The position numbers and the translations under genes are program-made. Positions 55,159-57,023 of a DNA stretch of 57,023 nucleotides are shown piece by piece (position 1 is the first letter of the stretch; every line of letters starts with the position of its first letter). The notes beneath the pieces are model-generated. The model worked only from the letters and a program-made list of their open reading frames with translations. It ran no database searches and was not told the origin of the DNA. The stretch covers positions 1-57,023 of the forward strand of contig CANHCU010000007.1 in the NCBI GenBank assembly GCA_947459185.1, in the 5' to 3' direction. Origin of the DNA: Planctomycetaceae bacterium (GTDB taxonomy: Bacteria > Planctomycetota > Planctomycetia > Pirellulales > UBA1268).

Positions 55159-56595
55159 TTACCCGCCCAGCAGTGCGGATGTCGCCCTCTGAATCGCTTC
55201 ATCCACCGCCAGGGCGTCGGCCGCTTCGGCCACGATCCGCACGATCGGTTCGGTGTTGCTGGCCCTCACAAGCAGCCAGCCGCCCTCCCAGTCGAGCCGC
55301 AGGCCGTCGAGCCGGCTGGCGCGGGCCTGGGGAAACGCCCGCTCGATCCGGTCGATCGCTGTCGCCAGCGCAGGCCCCTGCAGGTCCGGCGACAGATCGA
55401 CCTTCGTCTTCTTCATCACACACTGCGGGAGTGCCTGGGCCAGGCGCTCGATGCTCGTGATCCCCCTGCCGTCTCGCCCGCTCCCAGTTCCGCCGATACA
55501 CATCCGCTCGAGCACGAGGGCCATCGCCACGAAGCTGTCGCGGACGAGCACCACCCGCGGATCGATCACGCCACCGTTCCCTTCGCCACCAAGGATGGCG
55601 CCGCAGGCGAGCATTGCATCAACGACGTTCGCCTCACCAACGGCCGACTCCTGACAGGGCACGCCGTGCCGCGCGGCGATCACCGCCGTCATCCCGCTCG
55701 TCGAGCAGTTGACCACGATCGGCCCCGAGCCTTTCGCCAGTGGGGCCTTCGCAAGCACCGCCTCGACGGCCAGCGCGAGCGTCGCCTCCTCGCCGATGTA
55801 TCGCCCTTCGGACGTCGCGATCGCCAGCCGATCGGCGTCGGGGTCCTGGAAGAAGCCAATGTCAGCCTGCGCGAGGCGTATCCGGGGGAGCATGTCGGCG
55901 AGGTTGTCGGCTGTCGGCTCGGGCGTGTGTTCGAAGAGGCCGTCGGGTTCGCCCCCCTCGATCACGACCTCGCAGCCGAGATGCGCAAGCAGCGGCCGGG
56001 CCACCCGGCTGCCCGCACCGTGGCCCGAGTCGAGCCAGACCCGCGGCCGGCAGCGGCGGATCGCTTCGACATCAACCGTCTCCGCGACGAGTGCGATGTG
56101 GGCCGGCCCGCCATCGACGGTGCGAACGGTGCCCGCCTGCATGGAGACCTGTCCGGCCGTGTCTGTCGGAGAGCATGGCGTCCGAAATCCCTCGAGCACC
56201 ACGGCGCCGGCGGCCGCCGGGAGCACGCGGCCCTCGCCAGAAAAAAGCTTGAGTCCGTTGTAGGGAGCGGGGTTATGGCTGGCGGAGATCTGGATGCCGC
56301 CGGCGGCCCGCTCCTGCCGCACGACGATCCCGACGGTGGGCGTGGCGGCGATGCCGCAGTCGATCACGTCGCGGCCCGATCGCGTCAGGTGTTCCGCGAT
56401 GGCCGCCGCCAGCAGCGGCCCGGAGGTGCGGCCATCGCGACCGATCACGATCGGCCCGGGGGGCAGCGTCGCGGCGAACGCTGCGACATACCGGACGGCC
56501 ACCTCGGGCGTGAGGCTGCCGCCCACAATCCCGCGAAGGCCAGAGACGCTGACGATCAGAATGTCGCGCGTCGGTTCACTGCCGGAGTTTCCCAT
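55159..56595 (-). CDS. Phosphohexomutase (phosphoglucosamine mutase/phosphomannomutase type)
   Basis: It isomerises a sugar 6-phosphate and 1-phosphate through a phosphoserine. The 478-residue protein has the active-site loop ISASHNPAPYNGLK (Ser106), the metal-binding DPDADRLA, the sugar-specificity loop GGEGNGG and the phosphate-binding C-terminal RASNTEPIVRI. In the specificity loop, GGEGNGG is nearer to the archaeal/other GlmM-like proteins than to GGEMSGH of PGM/PMM, so phosphoglucosamine mutase is the first guess. The ATG at 56595 is clear. It is divergent from another mutase gene at 56773. Confidence 0.88.
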   Translation of the reverse strand: MGNSGSEPTRDILIVSVSGLRGIVGGSLTPEVAVRYVAAFAATLPPGPIVIGRDGRTSGPLLAAAIAEHLTRSGRDVIDCGIAATPTVGIVVRQERAAGGIQISASHNPAPYNGLKLFSGEGRVLPAAAGAVVLEGFRTPCSPTDTAGQVSMQAGTVRTVDGGPAHIALVAETVDVEAIRRCRPRVWLDSGHGAGSRVARPLLAHLGCEVVIEGGEPDGLFEHTPEPTADNLADMLPRIRLAQADIGFFQDPDADRLAIATSEGRYIGEEATLALAVEAVLAKAPLAKGSGPIVVNCSTSGMTAVIAARHGVPCQESAVGEANVVDAMLACGAILGGEGNGGVIDPRVVLVRDSFVAMALVLERMCIGGTGSGRDGRGITSIERLAQALPQCVMKKTKVDLSPDLQGPALATAIDRIERAFPQARASRLDGLRLDWEGGWLLVRASNTEPIVRIVAEAADALAVDEAIQRATSALLGG

Positions 56596-56772
56596 GAGGC
56601 CTCACTGTGATGGTTCCAAGGTGCGATCGTGATCGTTGATTCTGGGTGGTGAAGCTGGCGGGGGCGGGAGTATAAAGCCGCAGGCCGAATTCAGCACGCA
56701 GATCGCCGACTGGATTGAGCACGCAACTCGTTATCTCGAACTTTCCGTACCGCAGGCCGGAGTTTTCCTTCC

Positions 56773-57023
56773 ATGTCCACCGTCCCAGCCGCCTCCCACG
56801 CAGCCCGTCTCGCCGCCATCGATGCCGCCCACGCGGCCGGCACGATCACCGACCACTCCGCCCGCACGATGCGAGACTGGCTCACGCAGCCCCGCTATGC
56901 GGAGTTTGCCGGTGAGCTGGCGACGCGGATCGACCGGGCTGCCGCGGAGCCGGCCACGTGGAAGGAACTCGATGACGTCTACTGGACGGTGATCCCATTC
57001 GGCACCGGCGGCCGCCGCGGCCG
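56773..57023 (+). CDS. Phospho-sugar mutase (phosphoglucomutase-like), partial
   Basis: Only the first 83 residues are in the window; the gene runs off the right edge without a stop. The N-terminus is helical (ARTMRDWLTQPRYAEFAGEL). It then reaches WTVIPFGTGGRRG, the FGT-x-G-x-RG signature that opens the first domain of large alpha-D-phosphohexomutases. Together with glgC it would supply glucose-1-phosphate for ADP-glucose. Substrate specificity lies outside the visible part. Confidence 0.8.
   Translation, partial: MSTVPAASHAARLAAIDAAHAAGTITDHSARTMRDWLTQPRYAEFAGELATRIDRAAAEPATWKELDDVYWTVIPFGTGGRRG

Overview
The window is about 57 kb of GC-rich chromosome that reads as a planctomycete, most likely of the Pirellulales type. 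The evidence is the gene content: a DUF1559 pseudopilin-like protein (41131-42123, with the C-terminal H-x9-DG signature) followed by a small lipoprotein, a PVC-type propeller/HEAT/CxxCH-heme protein (42854-46330), a BBP7-type outer-membrane protein (47680-48990), a sulfatase remnant, and Pst permeases with very large periplasmic insertions. I see no rRNA, tRNA, CRISPR array, prophage or intact insertion sequence. All calls were made by reading translations and motifs by eye; no database search was run.

Layout. 1-4140: a decayed fragment that may derive from a DAPG-hydrolase-like gene, then a minus-strand run (acyl-CoA/acyl-ACP ligase, glycosidase-2-like protein, ThiF/MoeB-type E1) divergent from leuS. 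4292-8499: leuS and a first ADP-glucose pyrophosphorylase (glgC). 8533-16337: minus-strand lipoprotein, family-4 uracil-DNA glycosylase, DEAD-box RNA helicase and the succinate dehydrogenase operon sdhC-sdhA-sdhB. 16538-21673: a PAS/GAF/receiver regulator, a secretin with a glycine-rich insert, and a DUF423 membrane protein. 21712-26376: minus-strand envelope and unknown proteins, including a degenerate metallophosphoesterase. 26699-33904: a complete phosphate uptake operon pstS-pstC-pstA-pstB-phoU. 34034-37111: the bifunctional proline-catabolic enzyme PutA, divergent from rpe, a histidine-phosphatase-like pseudoenzyme and accD. 39909-40512: a small-protein/nucleotidyltransferase pair resembling a toxin-antitoxin module. 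40698-48990: planctomycete-specific surface and secreted proteins. 49335-57023: folC, an S41 protease, a second and different glgC, a LysM/L,D-transpeptidase-like protein that has lost its catalytic residues, and two phosphohexomutases, the last cut by the window end. Phosphohexomutase plus glgC suggests a glucose-1-phosphate/ADP-glucose (glycogen) link.

Two themes stand out. First, several genes keep the fold-level signature of an enzyme family but lack catalytic residues: the histidine phosphatase homologue (38079-38690), the YkuD homologue (53793-55034), the metallophosphoesterase (23214-24485) and the glycosidase-2-like protein (1493-2542). Second, the intergenic DNA carries at least three families of dispersed, structured repeats: a hairpin element that sits mostly right after stop codons (24698, 39813, 42271, 49113, 55057); an element of 43-44 bp or more between minus-strand genes (9405, 26486, with a weaker relative at 12211); and a palindrome with 24-bp arms at 7086-7135 with degenerate relatives at 40536 and 40666. 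The sulfatase at 46405-47670 carries two independent lesions (an in-frame TGA and loss of the catalytic core) and is called a pseudogene.
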